Source: Desulfovibrio sp.
GTDB taxonomy: Bacteria > Desulfobacterota > Desulfovibrionia > Desulfovibrionales > Desulfovibrionaceae
Direction: 5' to 3'
NCBI RefSeq assembly: GCF_034006445.1
Contig: NZ_JAVESS010000016.1
Coordinates: 1 to 64,000 of the forward strand
DNA: 64,000 nucleotides
Shown one piece after another: positions 8,263 through 17,040 of the stretch. The position numbers and the translations under genes are program-made. The notes under the pieces are model-generated. The model had not been told where the DNA came from. It ran no database searches and saw nothing but the letters and a program-made list of their open reading frames with translations. Position 1 is the first letter of the stretch, and each line of letters begins with the position of its first letter.

Positions 8263-8300
8263 CAAAAAAATAAAGCCGTTCCTGAGGGGAGCGGCTTTAT
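8263..8300 (-). terminator. Rho-independent terminator of the EF-hand gene
   Basis: On the minus strand ATAAAGCCG pairs with CGGCTTTAT across a 13-base loop, followed by TTTTTTT. It lies about 45 bases after the stop of the EF-hand gene. Confidence 0.8.
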
Positions 8301-8345
8301 CTTCTGCAAATGAGTTTGATTTCTACATTTTGCATATTGTGATCT

Positions 8346-9134
8346 TCAGGCCGTCATGACCAGCCCTTGGCTCTGTGTTCCCTGATCCGCCATGCTGCGG
8401 TATACCGCGTTGGCGATGCTGTTAAGAATGCGCTGGGAGCTTATATTGCCAGTTGCATTCAATATGCTGGAGGCACTGTTTTCGCTGTCGAGTTCTACAG
8501 ACTGATTTTCGGTGTTTTGCCCTGAAGCAAACTTGGCTTTTTGCTTTTCAAGGCTTGCACTCAATTCTTCCATTGAGACAATGCCGTCCTGATCGGTATC
8601 CATCGAGTCAAAAACGGATTGACTCAGACCGGATTCGCCGACACTTATCCCGCCGCTTTGATCGGTGTCCAGATCTGTAAAGAGCTTAGATGCAAGGTCG
8701 CCCTTTTTGCCCGCACCATCTGGGGGCGGAGGCAAGGGCTCGCCGTTCATGATGGCAGAAAGCAGGCTTTGCGCCTGTGATTGCTCGGACCCGCCAGTGG
8801 AAGTAGAAGTAGTTGAAGTGGAAGCAGCGGAAGTGCTACCGCTCTCCATCTTCATGCTGGTAAAGAAAGCCTGGCGCTGCAACTCCAGCCCTGCTTGCAG
8901 TTCCGTCAAGCTAACCGTGCCATCCTGATCTGTATCCAAAGCATCAAACTGGCTCTGGCTCAGACCGGACTCCTTAATGCCTATGCCGCCACTTTCATCA
9001 GAATCCAAATCTTGAAACAACTTTGAGGCAAGATCATCACCATCGGTTTTTTGAGAATTTTCTGCGCGTGATCCGCCGAACATCTCCTCCCAATACGATG
9101 ATGAGCTTTGCGAGCTAATGGAACTAATACTCAT
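8346..9134 (-). CDS. EF-hand calcium-binding protein
   Basis: The chosen start (ATG at 9134, AGGGG upstream) gives 262 residues beginning MSISSISSQSSSS. Four EF-hand loops are visible: DLDSDESGGIGIKE, DTDQDGTVSLTE, DLDTDQSGGISVGE and DTDQDGIVSMEE, arranged as two pairs separated by a Ser/Thr-rich linker near residues 125-145. The two halves look like an internal duplication. No signal peptide is obvious. EF-hand loops bind calcium; the cellular role is unknown, with sensing or secretion as possibilities. The gene stands alone, between the IS element with its truncated repeat and decayed DNA. Confidence 0.85.
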   Translation of the reverse strand: MSISSISSQSSSSYWEEMFGGSRAENSQKTDGDDLASKLFQDLDSDESGGIGIKESGLSQSQFDALDTDQDGTVSLTELQAGLELQRQAFFTSMKMESGSTSAASTSTTSTSTGGSEQSQAQSLLSAIMNGEPLPPPPDGAGKKGDLASKLFTDLDTDQSGGISVGESGLSQSVFDSMDTDQDGIVSMEELSASLEKQKAKFASGQNTENQSVELDSENSASSILNATGNISSQRILNSIANAVYRSMADQGTQSQGLVMTA

Positions 9135-9559
9135 TTTATTTCCCCTTTTGGTGTGAGCATATTCCGCGTAGGAGCTAGTTCCATGGGACCCGCAATCAAA
9201 AACCCATTTCAGATGGTGAATCAGGTATGACAGGCAGCCCCGCTCCTGCGAGGAAAACATTTCCTACGGTGCGTAAGACGCAAAAAATATACCATTCCCT
9301 ATTTGAGGAAAAATTTTCCCATTGGATGCTTCAACGTGTCCGCGCAGGCTTGGCAGCAGGCTGCACGGCTGCCAAAGGGCCTTGCGTAAAGCGTGCGCAA
9401 TCCGCCTTTGAACTGTCTGCTGTGTCTAAGCGGCCTTTTTCGTGCAAGTTTCAGCGATGCTGTTCTTTGCATGCAGACCATGCAAAATTAGTTGGCGGTC
9501 AATATACGACTAGCGAATGTGCCGTGTTTCATTCACGTTTTGCAGATGCAGGAATTATT
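9135..9559. other. No gene recognised
   Basis: Between the EF-hand gene and the broken regulator I see no coding region with family features. The AT-rich stretch near 9280-9320 may hold promoter sequence, but no clean -35/-10 pair can be assigned. Confidence 0.5.
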
Positions 9560-10077
9560 ATGTCCATTCGGGCCGATGTTCCGGCGAAAGCGTGAACAGA
9601 AAAAAGTATCGCAGTGAGCGGTAGCCATGCAGCTGCAATACCACACGCGCAATATCCAGCGTATTGAGGACGGCTTGCGTCAACCGGCGTGCGGCTTGCG
9701 CTGCGCATGGCGCAGTGGTTGATGCGGACCCGGGAGAGTTTTTTGAAGCTCTTTTTGAAGAAGCCGCCAGTGCTGTGCGTGATGGGGCGTCATCTGCCCA
9801 TAAAAGGGTGAGCGTGATGTACCAGCCGCTGGGATCTGTCGATGACATAAGAGCTTTTTGGGTCCATTGCTGGCTCAGGCACGGCTGGCAGTCGGCATGT
9901 CGCAGACCGCCATGGCAAAAAGCGCGGGCTATGACCTGCGCAATATCAATGCGGCAGAAAAAGGCAAGAAGAGCCTGGCGTGATGTCTGCCCTTGCCCTT
10001 GTGCGGCAACAGGAGTTGATCTTCGCGAATTTTTTGATCATCTGCACCGGTTGGCGGCCATGCCGCCAGAAGAATAA
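9560..10077 (+). pseudogene. Broken regulator with two XRE-type helix-turn-helix domains
   Basis: No frame is open throughout, but conceptual repair gives a coherent protein. The first part reads MFRRKREQKKVSQ, an in-frame TGA, then NIQRIEDGLRQP. Two single-base deletions (near 9682 and 9719) lead into DADPGEFFEALFEEAA, the end of an XRE domain. A second domain reads PLLAQARLAVGMSQTAMAK and YDLRNINAAEKGKK, then after another shift ATGVDLREFFDHL. The same ending pattern in both halves (DPGEFF, DLREFF) supports tandem XRE domains. An ATG at 9560 with AGGA upstream is a plausible original start. Confidence 0.65.
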
Positions 10078-10196
10078 CCTACGGGCGCAGGGGCTATGAT
10101 CAATGGCGTGTTCATGTGTTAATTCCGCAGCATAGTAAACGTTGTGACCCCTCCTTCAGAAGACTCGAACGTACGCAGCATTAAAAACGTACAAGG

Positions 10197-11174
10197 TTGG
10201 GAAATATCCAGAAATCGCTATCTGTCCTTGGACGGAAAGCAGGCGAAGCGGCAGTCAATGTTCGCAGCCTCACTACAAACATTTTGGCGTTGGTAGGAGC
10301 CTGCAAAGCTCTTCAAAGTTCGGCAGAAGCAACCACCAGTGTTTCTTCTCTCAAGGGCAAAGCAGAAAACAAAGGAAATTAAAACGGGCAAAAGCTGCGG
10401 GCAAAAGCATTTTTGCCAACTCCCTGCCGCACCGCTACAAGGCTTTGCTTGTGGGTGATTCCTTTATGAAAGACATCACTCTGGCAATAATGCGTAACTA
10501 TTACAGCAGCGTGCCAAACATCCAGTTTCTTTCTGTGCCAAAGCATTCTACGGGTCTTTGCGTAAGCACAAACTTGAACTGCCCCAAGAAGCTTGAAGAA
10601 TTCATGCAAAAGCACAAGCCCGATGTTGTGTTGTTTTTTAAAGGTGCCAATAACCTGCAAAAATTTTTGACGAACAAAGAAGATATCCGTTCACATCTGC
10701 CGAGTGGAAGAAAAAATACGTTGAAATTGCAGAAAGCATGATTGATATTGTTTGCAAGGGCAATGCTGTTCCCATACGGATAGGCCTGCCAGTCATGTCT
10801 GAAGCATATGCCAAGTGGATTCCGCTTGTTTCTGAATTGCAGCACAAGGCCTGCGCCAACAGAAATATTGAGTATGTTGATACGGTGCCCACACTGGCAA
10901 ACGGAAACGGACAGTACCAGGTATTTATGAAAACCCCACCGGGGAAATGGTGCGTAGCCACAAGGTGGATAGATACCATGTTGACCATGCGGGAAGTCTG
11001 ATGATTATTCAGCAGGTTGTTCCCAGCATCAAAAAATGCGTTCTTGAAAAGGAAAAAGTTTATGGGCTTGCCCTTCCTGCCGGTTCGCCGCAGGCATCAG
11101 GCCAAAAAAGAACTGCCCACTGCGGCGGGTCTTGTTCTACTGCTTTGTTTCAGCCTCACACTGTTTGCCTGTAA
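10197..11174 (+). pseudogene. Broken SGNH-hydrolase homologue (paralogue of the next gene)
   Basis: Three frames together read as one protein. From 10382 one frame gives KALLVGDSFMKDI (SGNH block I) and PDVVLFFKGANNL. A one-base deletion near 10687 shifts to TSAEWKKKYVEIAESM and CANRNIEYVDTVPTLANG. A second shift near 10930 gives SHKVDRYHVDHAGS (block V, with the DxxH pair). The last part overlaps the start of the intact SGNH gene. The sequences align block by block with that gene, for example CANRNIEYVDTVPTLA against CANRNVVFTDVWQTLA, so this is a decayed tandem duplicate. A further shift near 10380 may separate the N-terminal segment starting near 10197. Confidence 0.7.
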
Positions 11175-11844
11175 CGGTCAACGCTCAACGCCTGAACGCA
11201 AGCCTGAAGCATCCGCCGCCACCCAGCCATGCCTGCTTTTTGCGGGCGATTCCATCATGGAAGGCCTTGGCCCCGTAGTGGCGGGCATGCTGCCCCATAC
11301 GGACAACCTTAAAATTGTGCAGGCCGGGGTTGCGTCCACCGGTTTGTGCCGTCCAGATTTTTACGACTGGCCCACGACCATGCGCACCTACATGACCACC
11401 CTGCACCCCAAACTGGTTGTGATCTGCATTGGCACCAACGACGACCAGTCAGTCTCTGATGTGGGCAAAAAGTACCACTTCATTTCTCCCGCGTGGGAGC
11501 AGGCCTATGCCCACAAGGTTGAAGAACTCATAGACATTATTGTTCAGAACGGCGGAACACCCATCTTTGTTTCGCCCCCCATCATAGGATCCAAGTACCT
11601 GCGGCCAAGGATTTTTGCCGTCAGGGAAGTCATCAAGCAGACCTGTGCGAACAGAAATGTTGTGTTCACAGATGTGTGGCAAACGCTGGCAGATCCCACC
11701 GGCAACTATCAACGGTTCATTGTTGACAGTAACAGAAAAAAAATAGCCCTGAGAACCAAGGATGGAACTCACGTGACTCAAGCTGGCAACACCCTGCTGG
11801 CTCGCGCCATTCTGCCCCAGATTGAACAGGGGCTTTCTCGCTAG
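11062..11844 (+). CDS. SGNH-hydrolase-family lipoprotein (DUF459-like)
   Basis: The start at 11062 follows AAGGA and gives 260 residues. A long positively charged N-terminus leads into a hydrophobic helix ending LTLFACNG, a lipobox with Cys37, so the protein is probably a lipoprotein outside the inner membrane. SGNH features are GDSIMEG (catalytic Ser, block I), CIGTNDD (block III) and DGTHVTQAGN (catalytic Asp and His, block V). The family acts on ester or acetyl groups, often on polysaccharide or cell wall. Its stop is 18 bases before an RlpA-like gene, which points to a peptidoglycan-related role. Confidence 0.8.
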   Translation: MGLPFLPVRRRHQAKKELPTAAGLVLLLCFSLTLFACNGQRSTPERKPEASAATQPCLLFAGDSIMEGLGPVVAGMLPHTDNLKIVQAGVASTGLCRPDFYDWPTTMRTYMTTLHPKLVVICIGTNDDQSVSDVGKKYHFISPAWEQAYAHKVEELIDIIVQNGGTPIFVSPPIIGSKYLRPRIFAVREVIKQTCANRNVVFTDVWQTLADPTGNYQRFIVDSNRKKIALRTKDGTHVTQAGNTLLARAILPQIEQGLSR

Positions 11845-11862
11845 TGCTTTAGAGGAGGCTTC

Positions 11863-12324
11863 ATGACGTATGTTGCAAAACTTTTTATCCTCATATGCCT
11901 TTGTTTCTGCCTGCTAGCATATCCTGCGCACGCTGATGATTCTTCGCGCCAGAACAAGAACGAAACAAAAAAATCCGAAACCCAGTTTGTCGTGGGCCAA
12001 ACATATACCGGAACCAGCGCGTGGTACGGTTTGCGAGCACACGGCAAACGCACCGCAAGTGGCCAAATCTTTGATAGCACGCAGCTTACAGCCGCGCATC
12101 GAACCCTGCCCTTCGGAACAATGGTAAAGATAACACATAAAAAGACAAAGAAGTCAGCGATCGTGCAGATCACAGACAGAGGGCCAAGTTCACCAAGCTA
12201 CATCATTGATATCTCGCGTCAAGCCGCCATCGACATAGGCATGTTGCGTCAGGGCAGAGCAACCGTTACGCTGGAAATTGTTGCCCTGCCTGCTTCATAC
12301 GCCTACAATTCGGCGCGCAAATAG
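11863..12324 (+). CDS. RlpA-like protein (double-psi beta-barrel)
   Basis: This 153-residue protein has a signal peptide (KLFILICLCFCLLAYPAHAD) and the RlpA core: GTSAWYGLRAHGKRTASGQ, LTAAHRTLPFGTMVKI and VQITDRGP. RlpA proteins bind or cleave peptidoglycan strands lacking stem peptides at the septum. There is no SPOR domain, as in many short RlpA proteins. GAGGAGG is 6 bases upstream of the ATG. It is probably co-transcribed with the SGNH lipoprotein before it. Confidence 0.88.
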   Translation: MTYVAKLFILICLCFCLLAYPAHADDSSRQNKNETKKSETQFVVGQTYTGTSAWYGLRAHGKRTASGQIFDSTQLTAAHRTLPFGTMVKITHKKTKKSAIVQITDRGPSSPSYIIDISRQAAIDIGMLRQGRATVTLEIVALPASYAYNSARK

Positions 12325-12422
12325 CAAAGGTGGGGCCGCGCTGCCAGGGCCACACTTGGCAGCACGCCTGCGTAAGGCACGGCGCAACCATTGCGCCAGA
12401 CATATAACCTTTCGTGAACCAC

Positions 12423-12614
12423 ATGAAATGACACGTCTGGCTGCTGCTTGTTCTGCTTTCTGTACCTCAGGCGGGGCACGGCGAAACGCTTGCCTCGTCA
12501 GCCGATCATATCGATGGGCTGCTTATGCTGCACAGCCCCTCTCAAAAACACACAGGGCCAATAAACATGGCCCTACGCCGTGCATCAAGATCGCCAGTAA
12601 TTATCTCTGGCTAG
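12423..12614 (+). pseudogene. Possible remnant of a small secreted protein with TGA at codon 3
   Basis: An ATG-AAA-TGA start is followed in the same frame by 60 codons reading HVWLLLVLLSVPQAGHGETL and onward to a TAG, which resembles a signal peptide with a cleavage site. No alternative start lies between the TGA and the hydrophobic stretch, and no good ribosome-binding site is visible. It could be a dead gene or chance. The rest of 12325-12840 shows nothing else recognisable. Confidence 0.25.
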
Positions 12615-12847
12615 CTTTTACTCTAGCCCCGCCAGCACAGATTCAGAAAGTTCACGACTCTTTGTGATGATGCCAGGGCGTTGAGATACTCTTCAGAGGT
12701 TTGATTGATCCATGGGGCATTACAGAAGCCCCGCGCCATTTGCTCCGGCAGAGTTGCACAGGCAAAGCGTGAGTATGAACAGAAGCAAAGCCTGTCGGCA
12801 TCACACCATCTTAAAGCGATTCTGCGCCAAAGAGTTTGCCCTGACAC

Positions 12848-12886
12848 TAAAAAACCCCAACGGTCGCCGGTCGGCAGCCGTTGGGG
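12848..12886 (-). terminator. Rho-independent terminator of the ttr-like operon
   Basis: On the minus strand CCCCAACGG pairs with CCGTTGGGG around a 14-base loop and is followed by TTTTTT. It sits 25 bases beyond the ttrA-like stop. Confidence 0.85.
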
Positions 12887-12911
12887 CTTTGCGTTTTTAT
12901 GCGCGGGGCAG

Positions 12912-15900
12912 TCAGGCCAGTTTTTCAATACGCAAGGGAATGCCCTGACGCACGGCACTGCCCGTGTCGCTTTCCGTCAAGGCAGAAAAGCCCTTGCGGC
13001 TGGGGTCGTCCGGCACAAGATCATTGAGGTTGATACCTGCGGCGGCCCCTTTGAGCGCCACAATGCGCTCGCCGTCCACCACGATGTCTCCTGCACCCAG
13101 AGCCTTGTGCCCAAAGCCGTGCTCAACCCCCACAACGCCGCGCATGATGCCGTCCGACACGGTGGCCTGCGCTGTTTCCGCACCGCCGGGCGTGACCAGG
13201 CGCACCATGTCGCCATGGGCAATGCCCAGCGCTTGGGCGTCATCCTTGTTGACCATCACCATATTGACCGGTTTGATGGAGCGCAGACGCGGCGAAATGA
13301 TGGCGTAGGAGTTTATGAGGTTGGACTTGAAAGACACCATGAGCAAGGGATATTCCTTGTCCGTCCAGCGTGAGCGCAAGGGCGTTCCGTCCGTGAACTC
13401 CGCATCGCGCAGTCGCGGGATACCGCTGTAGTGCCTGCCGGTCTGCGAATGCACGGCCGTGGCCGCTTCTTCATTATAAATGCACATGGCCCTCGTCCAG
13501 CGGCTCCTGGTCGTATCGCCTTCATAACTGTCGGCAGCAGGCTCGTAGCGCCCGCCACGGCTGTAAAGATAGGCCACAGGCCCCTGCTCTTCGGGCTCAA
13601 GCACCTTGATAATGTCGGCCATTATGCGGCCGATGCCCGAAAGCTTCACGTCCTGCTCCGTGGGTGAAGGCAGGACTTTGCCTTTGAAAAAAGCCATGTT
13701 CGCGGCAAGGCGCAGATAGTAATCCTGCGGCGTGTGCAGCGGGTGCAGTTCGCCGGAGGCATCAGGAATGGCCTTGTCGCCAAAGCCGGGCAAATTCATG
13801 CGCTTGGCGGCCTCAATCAAAAAAAGCTCCATGCACACGGGCTGCCCGGAGGCCGATTTTTGCTGGCGCGGCTCAATGGCAGGCCAGCGCGCCGTGGACA
13901 TGCGGGTCAGCACGCCGCTCCATGCTTCGGCAAAACCGCCCCACACCTCGTACAGACAGGGATCCGGCACAAGATAGTCCGCATAGGCGTTGGTTTCGTT
14001 ATGAAAGGCGTCAATGCCCACAATGAGCGGCAGATCCTTGGGATCTTTCAGCTTGGAGTCCAGCGCCCGCTTGAGCCCGCCATGGCCGTAAATCACATTG
14101 CCTGTCCAGTTGATCCAGCACTTGAAAGTAAAGGGATAGCCGTTGGCGTGGCCCAGCAGGTGCTCGGCGGGCAGATTGGGCGCAGTGAGCGGAAACCACG
14201 GCATTGCGGCGGGATACGGAGATTCCCCGGCCTCAACCTTCTGCTTGTAGGCAGTGGATTTTTCGTACGCCGCCTTGCAGCGGTTGGCCGGAAAGCCCTT
14301 GGGTTCCTTTTTGCCGGGAAAATCCGCCAGATTATAGCGCGGGCCGGGAAAAGCCGGGTTGTGGAAATTGCCGGGCGCGACGCACAGGCCCCCCTTGGCG
14401 TTGAGATTGCCAATGAGCGTATTGAGGGTCAGCACGGCAAAGGTGGCGTTCATGCCCGTGGCGGTCATCATGCCGCCGTGAGCGTCCGCCGCCGCTTTTT
14501 TGCCGTGGGCCGTGAACTCCCGCGCCAGATCAATCATGGTCTCGCTGGCAACGCCACACAGGGCCGCATATTCCTCCAGCGAGTGCGCCAGGGCTTCTTC
14601 CTTGAGCAACTGCAGGGTCGTGGCGGCCTGAACCCGCGCGCCGTCCGGCAGCGTCACTTCGCCGTTGAAAAACAGCGCCGCTTCCGCGCATTTGTCCGCA
14701 GGCAGCAACTCGCCAGAGGGCGAAAGCACAAGCGCTTCACCGGGCAGGGGCTTTCCGTCCGGCCCCTTGCTCTCGGCCTGCGGCGGCATGCGCAGTATCT
14801 TGCCCTGTTCAGGGCCGGAAAGGCACACAAGGTGCGTGGCGTTGGAAAAAGCGGCTTCCCCGGCATCCGTGGCGGCCTTGAGCGTGGGGCGGCAAAGAAA
14901 ATGCGCGTCGTAACGCTCGTTTTCCAGTATCCAGCGGATCATGCCCAGAGCCAGAGCCACGTCCATATCGGGCCGCACAGGAATCCAGCGGGCCCTGTCG
15001 CGCACGGCATCGGTGGTGGAAAGCCGCAGTACCGGGTCCACCACGGCATAGCGCAGTTTGCCGTTGGTGCGGGCCTCAGCCACCATGCGGGCCGAATGCT
15101 TGAAGGGATTGCCCGCCTGCGCGGGCGCGGTGCCCCAGAACAGGGCAAACTCACAATTTTCAAAATCCGGTTTTGCGTGCGCGTTGGTAGCCATATCATT
15201 CAGCACAAGGCCGGAGCCCATGCGGAACGACAGCCCGCAGTACGCGCCGTGCTTGCCGAAATTGCGCGTACCATACGACTGCACGCCAAAACGCTGAAAG
15301 AAAAAGCGTTCGCGGCCATCATCCAGAGCATAGGTCAGCAGCAGCCGGTTGGAGTGCGGCCCGAATTCCGGGTTCTGGGGACTGGCCGGGCCGGGGGCTT
15401 CGCGGATGGCCCGCAGCCCGTCCACATGGCCTTCGCCAAAAAGGTCGCCGCCCTCAACCACTTCTTCAACAAGCTGCTCAAAGGCAATGGTTTTCCAGCG
15501 GCCCTCACCGCGCTTGCCCACCCGCTTGAGGCAGTGGGTAATGCGAAAAGGGCTTGCCGAAGCGTCAATCATGGCAGCGCCGCGCCCGCAAACGGTGGAG
15601 CGGCGCTCATGCCCTGTGGGTTCTTCCTCCCCCGCGCTTCTGGCGGAAAGCCCGACAAGCGCCTCGCGCACAGGCATGCTCATGGGCACGGCGTGTGAGG
15701 CGGAAAGGGGATTGTACGGGTTGCCCGCCACGCGAACGACCTTATCCTGCGCTTCGTCAATGTGCAGGCGCACGCCGCACATGGTGCAGCAGCCCCAGCA
15801 ATGGTTGAAGGCAACGCGCCTGCCCTTGCCCAGTGCCACCGCACCGTCTTCGGCCACCGTAAATTCCGGCTGCAGGGCGTTTTTGTTGATGGGGTCGCGC

Positions 15901-16034
15901 ACCGGCTCACCTGCGGTGCCGTTCACAATGCCATTAATAATTTTTTTGCCGGCGCCCGCTGTGGCGGCGGCCACCGCGCCCGCGCCAAGAATCACCGCGC
16001 CTGCGCCCAAAATTTTACGTTTTTTGGTATCCAT
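12912..16034 (-). CDS. ttrA: Molybdopterin oxidoreductase, tetrathionate reductase subunit A-like
   Basis: The protein has 1040 residues, the length of TtrA. It binds an FeS cluster through C79-x2-C82-x3-C86 and a later Cys in STVCGRG, followed by molybdopterin-domain segments; NFGKHGAYCG near residue 265 probably carries the Mo-ligand Cys. TtrA reduces tetrathionate to thiosulfate in the periplasm. The N-terminus has a Tat-like hydrophobic stretch but KKRK instead of a twin-arginine motif (KKRKILGAGAVILGAG). The gene order ttrB-ttrC-ttrA matches known tetrathionate reductase operons. Related arsenate and selenate reductases share the fold, so the substrate is a best guess. A terminator follows the gene. 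Confidence 0.78.
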   Translation of the reverse strand: MDTKKRKILGAGAVILGAGAVAAATAGAGKKIINGIVNGTAGEPVRDPINKNALQPEFTVAEDGAVALGKGRRVAFNHCWGCCTMCGVRLHIDEAQDKVVRVAGNPYNPLSASHAVPMSMPVREALVGLSARSAGEEEPTGHERRSTVCGRGAAMIDASASPFRITHCLKRVGKRGEGRWKTIAFEQLVEEVVEGGDLFGEGHVDGLRAIREAPGPASPQNPEFGPHSNRLLLTYALDDGRERFFFQRFGVQSYGTRNFGKHGAYCGLSFRMGSGLVLNDMATNAHAKPDFENCEFALFWGTAPAQAGNPFKHSARMVAEARTNGKLRYAVVDPVLRLSTTDAVRDRARWIPVRPDMDVALALGMIRWILENERYDAHFLCRPTLKAATDAGEAAFSNATHLVCLSGPEQGKILRMPPQAESKGPDGKPLPGEALVLSPSGELLPADKCAEAALFFNGEVTLPDGARVQAATTLQLLKEEALAHSLEEYAALCGVASETMIDLAREFTAHGKKAAADAHGGMMTATGMNATFAVLTLNTLIGNLNAKGGLCVAPGNFHNPAFPGPRYNLADFPGKKEPKGFPANRCKAAYEKSTAYKQKVEAGESPYPAAMPWFPLTAPNLPAEHLLGHANGYPFTFKCWINWTGNVIYGHGGLKRALDSKLKDPKDLPLIVGIDAFHNETNAYADYLVPDPCLYEVWGGFAEAWSGVLTRMSTARWPAIEPRQQKSASGQPVCMELFLIEAAKRMNLPGFGDKAIPDASGELHPLHTPQDYYLRLAANMAFFKGKVLPSPTEQDVKLSGIGRIMADIIKVLEPEEQGPVAYLYSRGGRYEPAADSYEGDTTRSRWTRAMCIYNEEAATAVHSQTGRHYSGIPRLRDAEFTDGTPLRSRWTDKEYPLLMVSFKSNLINSYAIISPRLRSIKPVNMVMVNKDDAQALGIAHGDMVRLVTPGGAETAQATVSDGIMRGVVGVEHGFGHKALGAGDIVVDGERIVALKGAAAGINLNDLVPDDPSRKGFSALTESDTGSAVRQGIPLRIEKLA

Positions 16035-16046
16035 CAGTATATCCGT

Positions 16047-17039
16047 CTAAATTTGTTTGGCCTTGGAGGAGGAAGGCAGCAGGAAAGGCAGAACCGTCGC
16101 CAGAACAACCATCAGACCAACGGTGCCGCCAAAAGCGGCCAGCGCGTCCAGCGTGAGGAGGTCGGCAAAGGCTTCGCGCGCGGGATACAGAGAGGCGTTG
16201 CGCCCGAATATTTCGCCCATGTGGATGATCTTCCACAGCAGCAGCATGGCGGAAAGCAGCGCAAACGATCCCCTGACCGCAAGGCGGCCCAGAGTGCCGC
16301 TGCCGAGCAGCAGAGTGCAGAGGGCCAGCAGGGCCGACAGAATCTCCGGCGCGTGCCACCACATGCCCACAAAGGCGGCATACCCTTGCGGAGCGCGCAC
16401 CAGCAGGGTCAGCAAAGCGCACAGCATCTGCAATACCAGGCACAGGCCGCCAAGCGTCAGTAGCGGGGCCACGTGACTGACCCCCTGAGCGAAATCATCA
16501 AGACGCAGGCGCAGCCAGGTCAGCAGAACCAGACCGCTGGCAGCCGCAATCCCGGCGGCAATCAACTCCATCGACGACCAGTACCCGACCCAGAGAACCC
16601 GGCCCACGCAGGCCCGAACTTCGCCCGTGGCATAGGCCAGGGCCAAAATGCCCAGAGCTGCCGCAGCCAGGGCCACGGCCCGATTGGCGGTCTGCTCCTT
16701 GCCGCTCTGCCAGAGCACCGCCAGCACGCTCAAAAGACACAGGGGCAGAATATAGGCTCCCCAGGCTGTCCAGGAACTGAATGAAGGATGTGCGGCAAAC
16801 TCCCACACGCGGAAGGGCTGCTCAAGCGGCACAAATACGCCCATAATCCCGCAGGCCAGAGCAATGCAGCTTGTCAGCGCCAGCACATGCACCATAAAGG
16901 GCTTTGCCCCACGCAGGGCGGCCAGCCCCGCGCCAAAAGCGCTCACGCCGCCCGCAAGGATCATGATCAGGGCCAGAGGTTCCCACGCGCCCCACTCCGG
17001 CCTGTTGACAAAGGGCACAAGGTCAAGAATGTCGTGCAT
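16047..17039 (-). CDS. ttrC: NrfD-family membrane subunit (TtrC-like)
   Basis: This is about 330 residues with eight or nine membrane helices, starting MHDILDLVPFVNRPEWGAWE, typical of NrfD/PsrC/TtrC quinol-oxidising subunits. It would pass electrons from quinol to the FeS subunit TtrB. The ATG at 17039 follows GGAGAGG inside the end of ttrB (stop at 17041), so the two are translationally linked. ttrA starts 12 bases after its stop. Confidence 0.82.
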   Translation of the reverse strand: MHDILDLVPFVNRPEWGAWEPLALIMILAGGVSAFGAGLAALRGAKPFMVHVLALTSCIALACGIMGVFVPLEQPFRVWEFAAHPSFSSWTAWGAYILPLCLLSVLAVLWQSGKEQTANRAVALAAAALGILALAYATGEVRACVGRVLWVGYWSSMELIAAGIAAASGLVLLTWLRLRLDDFAQGVSHVAPLLTLGGLCLVLQMLCALLTLLVRAPQGYAAFVGMWWHAPEILSALLALCTLLLGSGTLGRLAVRGSFALLSAMLLLWKIIHMGEIFGRNASLYPAREAFADLLTLDALAAFGGTVGLMVVLATVLPFLLPSSSKAKQI

Positions 17040-17040
17040 G

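Noticed and set aside
13734..15698. Long plus-strand open frame of 654 codons opposite ttrA
   Set aside because: It is a shadow of the GC-rich minus-strand gene, with no family features and an Arg/Gly/His-heavy composition.
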